Below, one piece after another: positions 22,781 through 35,290 of a stretch of DNA of 64,000 nucleotides. Positions within the stretch are counted from its first letter, which is position 1. Each line of letters opens with the position of its first letter. The stretch spans positions 97,433,034 through 97,497,033 of the forward strand of contig JALIRH010000001.1 in NCBI GenBank assembly GCA_023055505.1, written 5' to 3'. The stretch comes from Callipepla californica brunnescens. Its lineage: Eukaryota > Chordata > Aves > Galliformes > Odontophoridae. Below the pieces are notes generated by a model that was given only the letters and a program-made list of their open reading frames with translations, had not been told where the DNA came from and made no database searches. Both the position numbers and the translations under genes were made by a program.

Positions 22781-23215
22781 AGCCAAGGTGGACGTCCCCT
22801 GAGCGCATTCCAGTGACGCTCAAAGCCAGGCACTGGACTGAAGATGAAGCTGCTGGCCAGGGTTTCCAGATGGGCTGAGCACCCTCCTGCTCTCCTACAA
22901 AGCAGAGAGGGAAGCCAGGGTGCCAGCCTGTGCTGTCTGGAAACACAGCCAGCAGACATCTTCTTCTCCTGCTTTCTTCTCATCATCACAAGTCTTTGTC
23001 TCGTGCTGTCCTGTGCCACGGGTTCATCCTGAAGCAAGCTGAGAGGGCCCTGCTTCTTCTTTCTCTCGCTATGTGAGGGAGGAAGACATGCACCCTATCG
23101 TGGCCAAGTCTGCCAGCCGATTGCCAATCTGTTTACCAGCTGCCTTCGTAGCAGCTTTAAACTATGCACTGCTTTGATTCCTTCTTTAGACTCAATAAAA
23201 TTTATGCTGCATTGT
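22781..23215 (+). other. Feather keratin 3' UTR
   Basis: About 435 bp from the TAA stop to the likely cleavage site, followed by the T/GT-rich stretch TTGTGTTCCTTTCCTGTTG. This length is typical for the family. Confidence 0.75.
23194..23199 (+). terminator. Feather keratin polyA signal AATAAA
   Basis: Canonical AATAAA 415 bp after the stop codon, with a downstream GT-rich element starting about 30 bp later. Confidence 0.85.
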
Positions 23216-23489
23216 AATCTCAGTATCCTTGTGTTCCTTTCCTGTTGAGATTCACAGCAAAGCCATTCAGGGAAAATTATTTTGTCTTGAAGTGTTGTAT
23301 ACCACCCTAAAGTTTAACTTCTCACTTGTAGGAGCTGAGTGTCCTTCAAGGGAGATGTTTTTTGCAAGTCACAGGGAGTTGGAGAGGTGTGTGGTATTGT
23401 CCAGGTCTTATCAGTGTCCAGGATGTCCTTCTAATAGACATGTCAGCAATGAATGATGTTGGATATTGTTTTTCATTTGGTAAGACAGG

Positions 23490-23572
23490 ATAATTTGATA
23501 AGCTGGACACAGGAGTAGAACTTGATTGTCTTTTTGAGTCCCTTCCAACTCATATTCTGTGCTTCTACGATA
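23490..23572 (+). mobile_element. CR1 3' tail fragment (plus), diverged
   Basis: GGAGTAGAACTTGATTGTCT, then GAGTCCCTTCCAACTCATA and a degenerate TTCTGTGCTTCTACGAT tail. It lies about 275 bp beyond the keratin cleavage site, in the same orientation as the fragment at 21510-21712. Confidence 0.7.
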
Positions 23573-26435
23573 CAAAGAGAGGAGAGCTTCTTAAAAATCT
23601 AATTCCTATATTCTTCAAGGGCCTAAAGAGTCTGCAAACTGTTGGAATTAAGTGAATGTGTGATTTGTTTGAGAATTTAGATTCTTGCTTCATTAAAACA
23701 TCATTAAATCTGAACACTGATTATTCATTCCATATATTTCTATAATGTCCTGACCACCTCTCAGACTGAAAAATTACAGATAAGTTCTTACAAGAAATCC
23801 CTACAAAGCAGAGTGATGATTCCTCTAGGTAAACTTGGAACAGGAAAGCACATTCAGTTTTTCCTAGACACAATAATTTAATCCCATTTTAGCCTCTCCA
23901 ACTACAAAGCAAAATACGTGCAGTAAAGTTCCCTAAGAAGGAAGACAGCTTCGTCAGTCTTGCTTCCAAATGAATTACAGTTTTAATTTCCAGGTAAGAA
24001 ACAGCTGCTTTTCATTACTTTGTGCAGTAATATCTCATTAGCATGGGGCATCAGGAAGCTGGGGAACAATCAGCTGTGTGTGACAAAGTTGCTTCCAACT
24101 TTGTTCTAGCTCAGCGTCGAGAAACAAAACTCAGTTCAAGATGAAAATCAGGTTGGGTTCTGTAGCGGATAAAGAGGTAGGAGCATAAGTGGTAGGGGAA
24201 GCCTGGAAATGCCACTGAGGATGAGAGCTGGCATTTTGTGAATGAAATGTTCTGGCAAGCTCAGCTTTGGTGCTAGCAGAGGCTGACCTGCTAATTCACT
24301 TGCTAGGCTGAGATGTTGAGCAGTTAGGCAGCAAATCGTCTTCCCTCTCAAGTAAGTAAAAAGAAATGTTCTCACTACAACATTTAGTTTATGTGGTGGG
24401 TCAGAGAGGGTGTGAGCAAACAGGAGGCCCAGCATCTCCTCCTGGTATGGCCTCGCAACTGAGACACACTGCCCACATGAGCTGAGTCTGCTCGCAGCCT
24501 TCACTCACAGGTGTTCGATCCCACTGACAAGAAACACCAGGTATGGCCATAAGTGACGCGTGCTTCAGTGAGATCCTGACTGAACGGCTATTTTCCAAGA
24601 CATCTGGAGCAGCAAAAACCTTGTGGAGCTGCAAACCGTGCAAGAGGGCCTGTACTCTGAGGCCTAAGTAACAGAAACGAGTTTGAGCATTCTTAACAAT
24701 AAAGGGTCCTTTTATAATGCATTTAAATTCTGACTTTCATCTTCCAGGTAGGAAGGTGAACACCAAGTCTCTAATGAGACTTCATTAATTTTGTTCTAGT
24801 CTGTGTCAGAGGAGATGAAGTCTGGTGGACAGATGCTTAATCACAGAGCCAGGAAAAAGCTGGGCCCACCTCAGCCACATTCAAAGCATCCTTCAGGACT
24901 GACACCCCGAATGAACATTAGCATGCTAAATAAGCTTTGTCAAGCCGTTCCCTCCTCGCCAGTTTAATATTGCTCATTAGTTTAGATGGGCTGTGAAACT
25001 AGCAGGGTGTGACACCACCACACTCAGTTCCGCATTCAAAGACACAAGCTTAGGTAGAGCAAAAAATAGCGCACACATTTTTCAGACACCAACCCACACA
25101 GTGCCTGCTGTGGGTTCCCACCTCGGGGCTTTCCTCTCCTCCTTTTTTCAATGGATGCAGGAAGCATCCCCGCTGAGAACGACAGCATTTCTTCCATTAA
25201 ACGTAACAGGAATTTTACATCAATTTCAATGGGAAAAGGTGCAAAGAGAACAAAGAAAAACATTCATTTCCTGAGCCTGTTGAAGTGAACCATTCTACTT
25301 TACACTTAGTACACAGTGGCAAAAAAGTCAAAGCATATTAATTCCTTATTGTGCACTGACCACATTTGCAAAATAATTAATTACCAAGAAACACACCAAT
25401 AACCACAGCCAAAGCGAAGAGGTAAGTCTGAAACACACTGTCACCACCATCTTTATTATTAACCACTTACATTTGAGGAATACATTCTGAATTCCTTTGT
25501 TAAAATGCAGTTTCATAAATACGAAAGAGATTTAATCCAAACCACTAACTTTTGAAAAGTTCCTTAAAAGGTGTTTTCTCTCGGATAGGTTTCATGCCCA
25601 GGAGTGACACTGCCCTTGCGATTAGCTTCTCAGAGGAACAGAATTAGGGTCAGTTCTTAACTGGTTCCTTTGCAAACCAACTCTTCTGTCTTTTGATTAT
25701 AGCTTCCTCTGAGATTTGTCTTCTGGGACTGAAGCACTCCCAACCTTGTCTAAGCCTTGACTCCTGATTTCAGTTCCTACCCTGAGGCCTTCCGTAATGA
25801 GAAGGACTGCCATCATCCTGCTCCCTTGCATTTACCACTTGCAAAGCGCTTTTTCACACTAAAAGCTATTCTGAAGCCTGACAGACCCTGTAAGAAGGCA
25901 GGCTGGTACTAAGTGGGAGTAGAGGTTGGTTTTGATTTCCTAATTAGTTGTATTAAAAAAAAACAACCAACCAACAAACAGATAATGACTTACATTTTCC
26001 CTATATGAAGAAACTCTTCTATTGAATCCTCATCCCGTCAGATTCTAGCACATAGTGTAAAGCTGCTGATCCATGCTCATGGCTCACACAGAAGATTGAT
26101 GTAGCTTCCACTCATGTTTGCAAAGGTCTGATTGTCTTTCTGTCAGTACTGTGGTGGAAGCTGGGTCACAATGCTATTTATTCACAGAAAGAAAAATTGC
26201 CAAGGGAAGACTTGAACGCGTGAATAAAATATTTCACAGAGATATTGAAAATTAATTTCTGGGAGCCAAGGCTTGCAGAAAGAACACTGACTTAGAACTG
26301 CTCCACAGGGACTGTGAGTAATTTAGCACAAGAGAAAACCTGCACATGTTGTGCATGTAAAATATCACACTGCTACATATTATAAAATGACATAACTGTG
26401 CTATATCCCTCTGGCAGGAGCTGAGTGTTTTGACA
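23573..26435. other. Intergenic, no gene recognised
   Basis: Unique-looking sequence with no gene. The part at about 24660-25020 is a candidate non-coding element listed separately. Short runs of AACC/AAAC lie near 25955-25980. Confidence 0.45.
24660..25020. promoter_or_regulatory. Candidate conserved non-coding element
   Basis: Non-repeat block with several homeodomain/POU-like strings (ATGCATTTAAAT, TTCATTAATTTTG, TTAGCATGCTAAATAAG, CTCATTAG) and no coding potential. The call is by motif texture only. Confidence 0.22.
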
Positions 26436-26484
26436 CTTGATCATCTCCTGAGGTCTCTTCCAACCTGAATTATTCTGTGATTCT
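26436..26484 (+). mobile_element. Short CR1 tail remnant (plus)
   Basis: TTGATCATCTCCTGAGGTCT, then CTTCCAACCTGAATTATTCT and GTGATTCTT. Only the last 50 bp or so of a CR1. Confidence 0.65.
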
Positions 26485-26830
26485 TCCTTCAATGTCACTC
26501 ACACTTGAACATCTGTATTTTCATAGCAGTTGGACTTCCTAGGATGTGCAGTTGCAGCTAACTAACATATTCTTTTTCTTGCACCCTCAAAGCAAGATTG
26601 TGAGGCTTAAATGAGCATAACTGAGCCTGTGGTTCACATCAGTAGTCCATTTGTTGCTTTGATGCAGGAGCGTAAATATTTTACTGAATTCAGTACAACA
26701 ATCCAATCTTATCTTATTAGACATAACTGCAAACCACTACTTTTAGCTCAGAAGAGGAAGAAAATGTGTTCTTGCTTTGAAAAGTGTCCCAGGATATGGT
26801 AATATGTTTACTTTTACTTTTTGTGACTAA

Positions 26831-26937
26831 AAGGCTCTGAGCAACATGATCTAGCTGCAGATGTCCCTGTTTATTGCAGGGGAGCTGGACCACGGTCTTT
26901 AAATGACGCTTACAGCTCAAACGATTCTGTGATTCAA
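26831..26937 (+). mobile_element. CR1 3' tail fragment (plus)
   Basis: AAGGCTCTGAGCAACATGAT, then GCAGGGGAGCTGGACCACGG, ending ACGATTCTGTGATTC. Truncated to the last 107 bp. Confidence 0.82.
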
Positions 26938-26963
26938 CAATTTCTCTTCATCAGGTATTTGGG

Positions 26964-27094
26964 TCGCGTAAGCGTCGCTTCAGAGCCCTTCCTACTTATT
27001 AACTGCAATTTGTCTCAGTGCCGCTAGGTGCTGCCCTTTCTCTACCGTCTGGGAAGGGACCCGTCCCGCTCGAGGGCGTCTGAACCACATCACC
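26964..27094. other. Small isolated CpG cluster
   Basis: Eleven CpG dinucleotides in about 130 bp, including TCGCGTAAGCGTCGC and CCGTCCCGCTCGAGGGCGTC, within otherwise CpG-poor sequence about 2 kb before the KCTD12 island. It is not part of a recognised repeat or ORF. Confidence 0.5.
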
Positions 27095-27775
27095 GCTGAG
27101 GCTGTTGGACCCACACTGCAAAAACCAGGCTCGTTCTTCATCCCAGACGTGATGGAAGCTTTCTTTCAAGCACTGACACAACAAAAGCACCCACACGAAA
27201 AAGAAAAGCAACACAGTCTAAAACTCAAGAATGCTAGAAGAAGAAAAGCTGAAGGATCCCACCATTAGGACAGCACGCAAGTCCCAGCAGACAGCTAACA
27301 GCAAACACTGCAAGTGAGTGCCCGAACAGAAGCAACTCATTCTCAGAATTGTCATGGCACCACGGAGTTAAAGAAGTCCACATTTCCCATCATAAAGCTT
27401 AGTCTGCCCACTAGATCTCACACGCTGCCTTTACTGGGGTGGTATGTCTGCCATGGCGCACTGTGGCACCCCTGAATGCTGCATGGCCCAGTACCTCACT
27501 GTGTCCCACACACAAAACGAGAAGAAAACACGGAGGTTATGGATGTGTTACGCAACCCAGCGACTGACACAAACACATGAAAATAGCAGATGCATTCATC
27601 CATTTTAATAGCCCTGGATGAAGTCCAGTTCTCCCCATTGAAGATAAATATAGCCAAGCATAAAGAGACGGGAAATGGAGAAAAAGTATTTTAGAATCTG
27701 GTGAAAAAAAAATAGAAAACAAACAAACAAACAAACTGTTAGAAGTTACAATAACCACAGCTTTGCAGCCAGGCA
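27095..27775. other. Intergenic, no gene recognised
   Basis: Nothing recognised except an AAAC microsatellite at 27716-27736. Confidence 0.45.
27716..27736. repeat. (AAAC)n microsatellite
   Basis: Five units of AAAC/ACAA in a row. Confidence 0.88.
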
Positions 27776-27927
27776 TAGATTCATAGATTCGTAAGGTTGG
27801 AAAGGACCTACAAGATCATCTAGTCCAACCATCCTCACACCACCATCCCTACCCACCAAGCTACTAAATCAAATCCCTCAGCACCTCATCTAAACGCTTC
27901 TTGAACAGCGCTAGGGACGGTGCCCCA
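27776..27927 (-). mobile_element. CR1 3' tail fragment (minus)
   Basis: Reverse-complement tail: ATAGATTCATAGATTCG, then AAGGTTGGAAAGGACCTACA, then CATCTAAACGCTTCTTGAAC. The clean tail and few changes suggest a fairly young copy. Confidence 0.9.
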
Positions 27928-28069
27928 AAAAAAGCATCCTCAGCTCCATAAAGCTGCAGGAGATGCCCAGGGAAGGTAACAGCTCTGCTGAGTGGTTACT
28001 TCAAGAATGATAGTTCAGTGTTGGGTCCGTCCTTAAGCTCAGAGAATGACGGCTGTCTCTGAGACAACC

Positions 28070-28164
28070 ACAGCAGGCTGGAAGCCCTGGGCAGCCTGAC
28101 CTGGTGATTGGAACTGGATGGGCTCTGAGGTCCCATCCAACCCAAACCATGATTGTATGATTCT
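28070..28164 (+). mobile_element. CR1 3' tail fragment (plus)
   Basis: CAGGCTGGAAGCCCTGGGCA, then GGATGGGCTCTGAGGTCCCA, ending CCAACCCAAACCATGATTGT and ATGATTCT. Inverted relative to the fragment 150 bp to its left. Confidence 0.82.
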
Positions 28165-28900
28165 CTGGGCACCGCTGGCACGTACAGAATCTTCCACTGC
28201 AAACTGTGCAGTGAATAAGTGCCCTCACGAGCATTATATGATCTCATCTCCTGGGTGCACAGGCTGATCACAGTGCTCTGAGCAGAGCCCACACGAGGGA
28301 AGCTGAGTTTAAAATATGCATCTGTGGGAGGCTCCTGAAGCAGCTTCCTGCTAAGGATGGCCGGGAGCAGGGTGACACTGGGGGAAGACACTGTATTAAG
28401 GAACTGAGGCAAAAGTAACCCCGTGAAGCTGCTACCAGCAAACCACAATGTGATATTTTCACGTGTTTTAGTCTGGTGAATCGACACTGAAATAGCATAA
28501 GACGACAAAACAAAGATTCCCTCTGTGCTAGTGGATAAGTGACATTATTTTCCTTTTTGTCTACAGGGACAACTTGTGGATTTAAATGGGTAGCAAACCA
28601 AATTCTTTCAGGCTTCTTGTACTTCTGATCCTCCAAAGCTACAGTTTTAACTGGCCTTAGTCCTTTCCAACTGAACTCTTGTGGCTTCTGAGTGACTCAG
28701 GCTCACCCCGTCCCCTGCCTCACCCCCTGTTCTTGTCATCTGCTCCCTCTGCAAAGTTCTTATTTCTCAACTGCCTCTCTTCTTCCTCTTCTCTTGAGCA
28801 AACTTACCTCGCTTCTTGAGAACTAGCTTGCCTTTCCTTCCTCCCCCATTTCTCCGTTTCTGAAGTGTTTTTAACCCCTGGCTCTCCGCCTTCTGATTTC
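28165..28900. other. KCTD12 upstream flank, no gene recognised
   Basis: Non-coding sequence leading into the CpG island. A TGACTCAG (AP-1-like) string lies near 28692. A 170-codon ORF on the minus strand (27996-28508) overlaps CR1 sequence and shows no domain. Confidence 0.4.
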
Positions 28901-29067
28901 TCGTTCCGTGCATTCGGTGCTTGCAGCAGAACAGAGCGGAGAGGTCTCCTCGGAAGGCACTGCCTCCTGTCCATCCAGCAGCTCTCCGGCACGAGGGCAC
29001 GCGTGGACTCCCCGAGGAGAGAAAGACGCAGAGCCAGAAAGGCGGATGAAACAGCCCTGAAACGTAA

Positions 29068-30618
<1,551 letters not shown>

Positions 30619-33600
30619 GCCCCGTCCGGCGGTGCGGGGCTCCGCCGCCGGTCCCCGCCTCGCCTCGCCTCGCCGCGGCACGCAGCCCCGGGGAGCCCCG
30701 CGGGGACGGAACCGCCGTGCTGCAGCCCGGCTGCCCTGGCCCCCGTCGTGCCCCCCGGGAGCTGTGTTGGGAGCGGGGAGGAAAGAGGTCACGGGTGTGG
30801 ATAAACGCAAGGAAGGCGTGCGTGTGCCCAGCCCGCTGCCTCTCTCCGCTCCGTGCTGGGTGTAGGGGCCGACGAACTCTTTTCCGGTTGCTTTTCGGTG
30901 ATTTCTGTTGATTTCGGTGTCTTTGCCCGTCCCCATACTCAGACTGAGGTTTTGCCTCCCTGGGCAGATCGTGGCAGACCGTGTTACAGCCCTTCCCACG
31001 AAGGCGATGCCAGCCTGTGAAGGACAGCCATGTGGCGGTGATGGCTGCCTGTGGTGCTGGCATTGCAGCTCGTGCTTAACCTGCAGAGATGAATAATTTT
31101 GCAGGGAGCGAGCATCTCTGTGACCCCATCCATCCGTGTCCATCCCTCCTCCCTCAGCCTCTGAGCTTCCCAGGCTGTGAGCTGAGGCCTGCGCGGCAGG
31201 AACGTATGTCAGCTGAGGAGCACTCGGGATAAACCCGCTGTTGAACTGTGGCGTCTGCGGAATCAAGGGAACAACCCTTTGGGAACTTTCATGAGTGGTG
31301 TGCAGTCCTAATGATCCCCTTGAAGTCTACAATATGCATAGAACATTGGGTGCATATTTCCTTAGCGTCCTCCACGTGGCCGGGGTGGGCTGACAGCCGG
31401 GCTGCCGTAGTGAGGGTGGGGCCTGCTTCCCGTCAGGGTGAAATTGTGTATGTGTGTTGAATGGAAGCAGATGGATTTTTTTTTTAAGTGTAATCGAGAA
31501 TACCTTGCTTATTATTTTGAGTTCTGTCGTTTCAGTGGTGTAAAACTTCGAAGCCAACAGAATCGACGCTGAAGCAATGTTTTTAAGAGATACTTTATTG
31601 TTTCTTTCATGTCAGTATTATCTGGGAAGTGACTGCTGAGAGTTAAGGACCTCTCCCGCGTCACGGCTCATTCTTAGAAAGGATTAAGCCCGGTCCTTAG
31701 GAAAACAAGGGCAATGCCAGTGTTCTTCAGGGGAAATTACCCTGTCAGAAAGTACAGCTGTGCTGTGTTCGTGTTATCTGATAGTCTCTCTTGGAGGAGA
31801 CGGCCGTAGCTTGCTTGGAACACACAGCCCGAGAGCGGTTTGTACAGTAGGGAAAGTCAAGCAGTTCTTTCCAACAAATTCCTGAAGGTTTGAGTACAAG
31901 AGCACTTTAAAACCTGATTTTGAAACCTCTGTTGTCTGTTCAGGTGGTGATAGAAAAATACCTTAAATGTACCCCAAGTGTTGGAAGAATTCAACATTTA
32001 AAGCCCAAAGTTGCGTTTTTTGAAACTCTTGAATAACAGATTGATCATTCTAACTCCAAATTTAGAAATACCGCTAGCAACTTGTGTCTAACCAAAGAAT
32101 TTCATGGTAGGGTTTTATTTTTAAAACCTTAGCTCCTTTGAGAAGAGCTATTGCCACTTACGTACTGAGTTCCAGCGCTTGGTTTCTGTGTGCATCGCTT
32201 GGTCCTTCACAAAGTACATCTGCAGTTGCGTAAAGCTGAAAATAACTTGCATAGCCATGAGGTTTTTTTAATTGGCAAGATTGTTTATCAGTGTGACTGA
32301 AGTGATGATGCACATGCAAAAGCTCTGGATATTGTCCAGCTGTAGATAGATGTAGAGTGTTTTTAAGTGGAGAGAAACATCCATGTCTTGTTAGATGAGC
32401 AATAAGATAGAGTGAGAGGCCAATACACCTGAAGACAGAATGAAACCTGTTTGTCCTATGCCTTACTCTGAGATAATTTCTTTGTGCATAACTTATTTAT
32501 ACCGCAAGTGGAAGGATCTTGATCCCAGCTACTAGGTCTTTACAGTGTCATTCTCAAGAATAACGACTGTCTTTTTCTAGTTTCTGTTAAGTAATTCTGA
32601 AGTATGTTTTTTAAAATTTTGTATAAAATCAGTTTCCAGTAGAGTGTTCGGATTTGCTCTAGGTAGCTTTCTTTTTTTAAGAATCTGGTAGCTTACGAAA
32701 TCCATCATAGAAGCTATGGATAGGGGCAGTTTTGAATTGAACTTGTGATTTAGTATGTATATATTATATACAGTATATAAACATTTTACACGAATCATTT
32801 AGTTTTTTAATCACTTTAGTGCTACAAAATTTCATATCCAGCTGAGCATTTACACATTACGCTGTGTACATAATATGGTAATGTTTTCTTGGTTTCTTTT
32901 ACCCATTTCTATGGAAGAAAACTGAAGACAAATATCAGCATCAGTGTAGAACTGAGATTGATTACCTGTTTGCTTGAATGTGAATCATACCTTAACTTCC
33001 AGGTGGTTGAATGCATCTCTCTTAACAAAGATGGCCTGTAGTTTGATCAGCGACTGCTGAGCCATTTGATGGCAGATGATCCAGGAAAACACTCAGAATT
33101 CTAAGGAGAAGTTGATAAAATAAAAATGCAAACGGATCATTTAAAAAGAAAATCCTCGTGCTAAAAACTCTTCTAAGTGTGATTAGTATTAGATAATGAG
33201 GTTGCTCATTTACAGATAGCTCGTTAAAGTCTTGGTTTGAAACGATAGCGCCACAAATTCAGTAGTCATTCGATGACGTGCTGCAGAAGGCTCTGTATTT
33301 CTTAAAGGTTAGTTGGTAGCTTCAGTCAGATCTTTAATTGGTCAGGTGCCCCAGGCCAAGTCCCTGAGTTTGGATGCTCTCCTCTGGTGAGTGCTTGGAG
33401 GATGGGTGGGTGTGATGGCTCCTCCAACTCATTACTCTACAGAAGGACAACATCTGAAGGCACACTGCTGGAGCCCCGTGCATGGTTTGCAGCTGTTCAT
33501 TGTTGATGTACTTAGAGATGAACGCAGTAGCGTTTACAAGAGCTGTTAAACTCAGTCATTCTTTTAATTAGAATTTAAGGTTTTCAGTGATGCATATCAT

Positions 33601-35290
33601 GAAGGGTGACTGCAGATGTTTGATAGGATGTTTATATTTTTATACATGTAGATAACAAACCACTTGCTCATTCTTACTTTCACATGTATAGCATTGAAAA
33701 TAAAGATCCTCTTAGGAAAATGTTGCATACCAGATTAAATTGTTGTTCTTTAAATATTAACTTGGTTGTGTGATTCATGCCGTCCTTTTTCCTCTGGTGA
33801 AGATGTTGCTGGCTTTGCACTCTGTTCACAGTGTCATAACCATTCAACAAACACTTGTGGCTAATAAATAAAACAGAAACATTGAACCAAGAATGGGGAT
33901 TTCTAGTAACATCCATAGCACAAGAAACAGGAATGCATAGTGCTCAGACACAGTATTTTAAGTGTCACAGAGAATTCTTGTGTTACCAGGCAGTATAAAT
34001 CCATCCTCGGGGAACCTTAATGAGTAAATAGCTTAATTTGAGAAGCACAAAATGTTGATGTAAAATGCCAATGCTTCTTAAGAAACTACAGATTAATAAG
34101 CTTGGATATAATAATCATTTAACGAGAGAGGCTTTAATAGTCAAGGAAAGATTTGAGAGGAACGCTGTTAGAAACTGCTAAGGAACGGAAGGGTGATGGT
34201 GTTGGCTACCCTCTAAACTCCACTAACTCATACAAGCCCAGTGGAGCTTGCTGTGGTCGGATTTGTTGCGGATGAATTGCCAGTCAAATCCACTTGTGCA
34301 AAGCATCTATATTCAGCGGAGCCTTTCTTGGGTGGAATGGTTACAACGCAAAGGAACCAGCTGGAGGAAGTTTGATCCAGTTGTTCGATGACTTAATAGT
34401 ACCTGAGAGCTTCCTTGTCATGTAATAGTACAAGCAAGGAGGTTGTTTCCTTACAAACAGAACATTGTGTCAGTCTTTCTACAGAGTTAGTTCTCATTTC
34501 ATTTGTTTCACCACTTCAAATATTTAGCCACACTCTTTTCATTTTACTTCTTTAGGTAAAAGATGGTGTGTTCTTCAGCATCTGCAGTGCTGACGGTTAT
34601 GGCTGAATTCTATCTTTCTCCTGTGAACGACTGCGTTTTTTCCATTCCTTTATCCACCCGTCAGTATTTATGGATTTTCTAAGAATGCAACATCTGTGAG
34701 GTTCCTTAGTTCTTTCAGATTTGTTCTAAATTACCCATAAGCTCAGAAGTTATTGAAGAGGGCAGATGTTCAACCAAACAGACAATGTGTGAGCCTTTTT
34801 CCTTAGGGAAAATGGGCTCACAACAAATCACTATAATTAATGCTTGGCACTGTCTATACAAAGGCTTTTGTCAAAGGGGGGACACAGTAGTCCAAGTGTA
34901 GATTGAGGAGGTTAATATCCAGCCTTAATTTTGTGACACTGGCCAGTCAGCCAAATGAAGGGGTGCATTAGAGCGACTTAGAACTTTACCCAGCCTCTAG
35001 ATTTCTGCATTGCTTTTGAGTGTGGCTCCGACAGCTGTGAGTTTTGTTAGAACAGCCCTTCCTGGCTGGCTGTCTGGAACCCATCTGTTGGTACCTTCAC
35101 TGGAGACAATTTGTTACGAACACAGAGCTCGTAGGGCTCCCGCTGCCCTTTCAGTGGGCAGAGAAGGATCACAGTGTACAGGGAAATGTTCTGCAAAGGC
35201 TGGATTTTGTCTTGCTTCTTTTATTCTGGGAAATCTCGAGTGTATTTGTTAATGAAAAAATAAATAAATAAACGGAAGAAATGTTTTATT
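30619..35290 (+). other. KCTD12: KCTD12 probable long 3' UTR
   Basis: Mammalian KCTD12 mRNAs carry a 3' UTR of several kilobases. Here 4.6 kb of AT-rich sequence with no gene and no CR1 follows the stop, up to a tight cluster of overlapping AATAAA signals at 35259-35272. Earlier AATAAA sites at 33699 and 33863-33872 could give shorter forms. The stretch contains four UGUANAUA Pumilio-type motifs (32341, 32756, 32865, 33647) and AU-rich ATTTATTTA just beyond its end. The extent is inferred. Confidence 0.5.
35259..35272 (+). terminator. KCTD12: Triple overlapping AATAAA, candidate KCTD12 polyA signal
   Basis: Three overlapping AATAAA hexamers (35259, 35263, 35267), followed by the T-rich TGTTTTATTTATTT. 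The distance from the stop codon fits the long KCTD12 3' UTR known in mammals. A further AATAAA at 35568 is an alternative. Confidence 0.45.

Noticed and set aside
27996..28508. 170-codon minus-strand ORF
   Set aside because: Overlaps a CR1 tail in antisense and shows no recognisable domain or joining exons.
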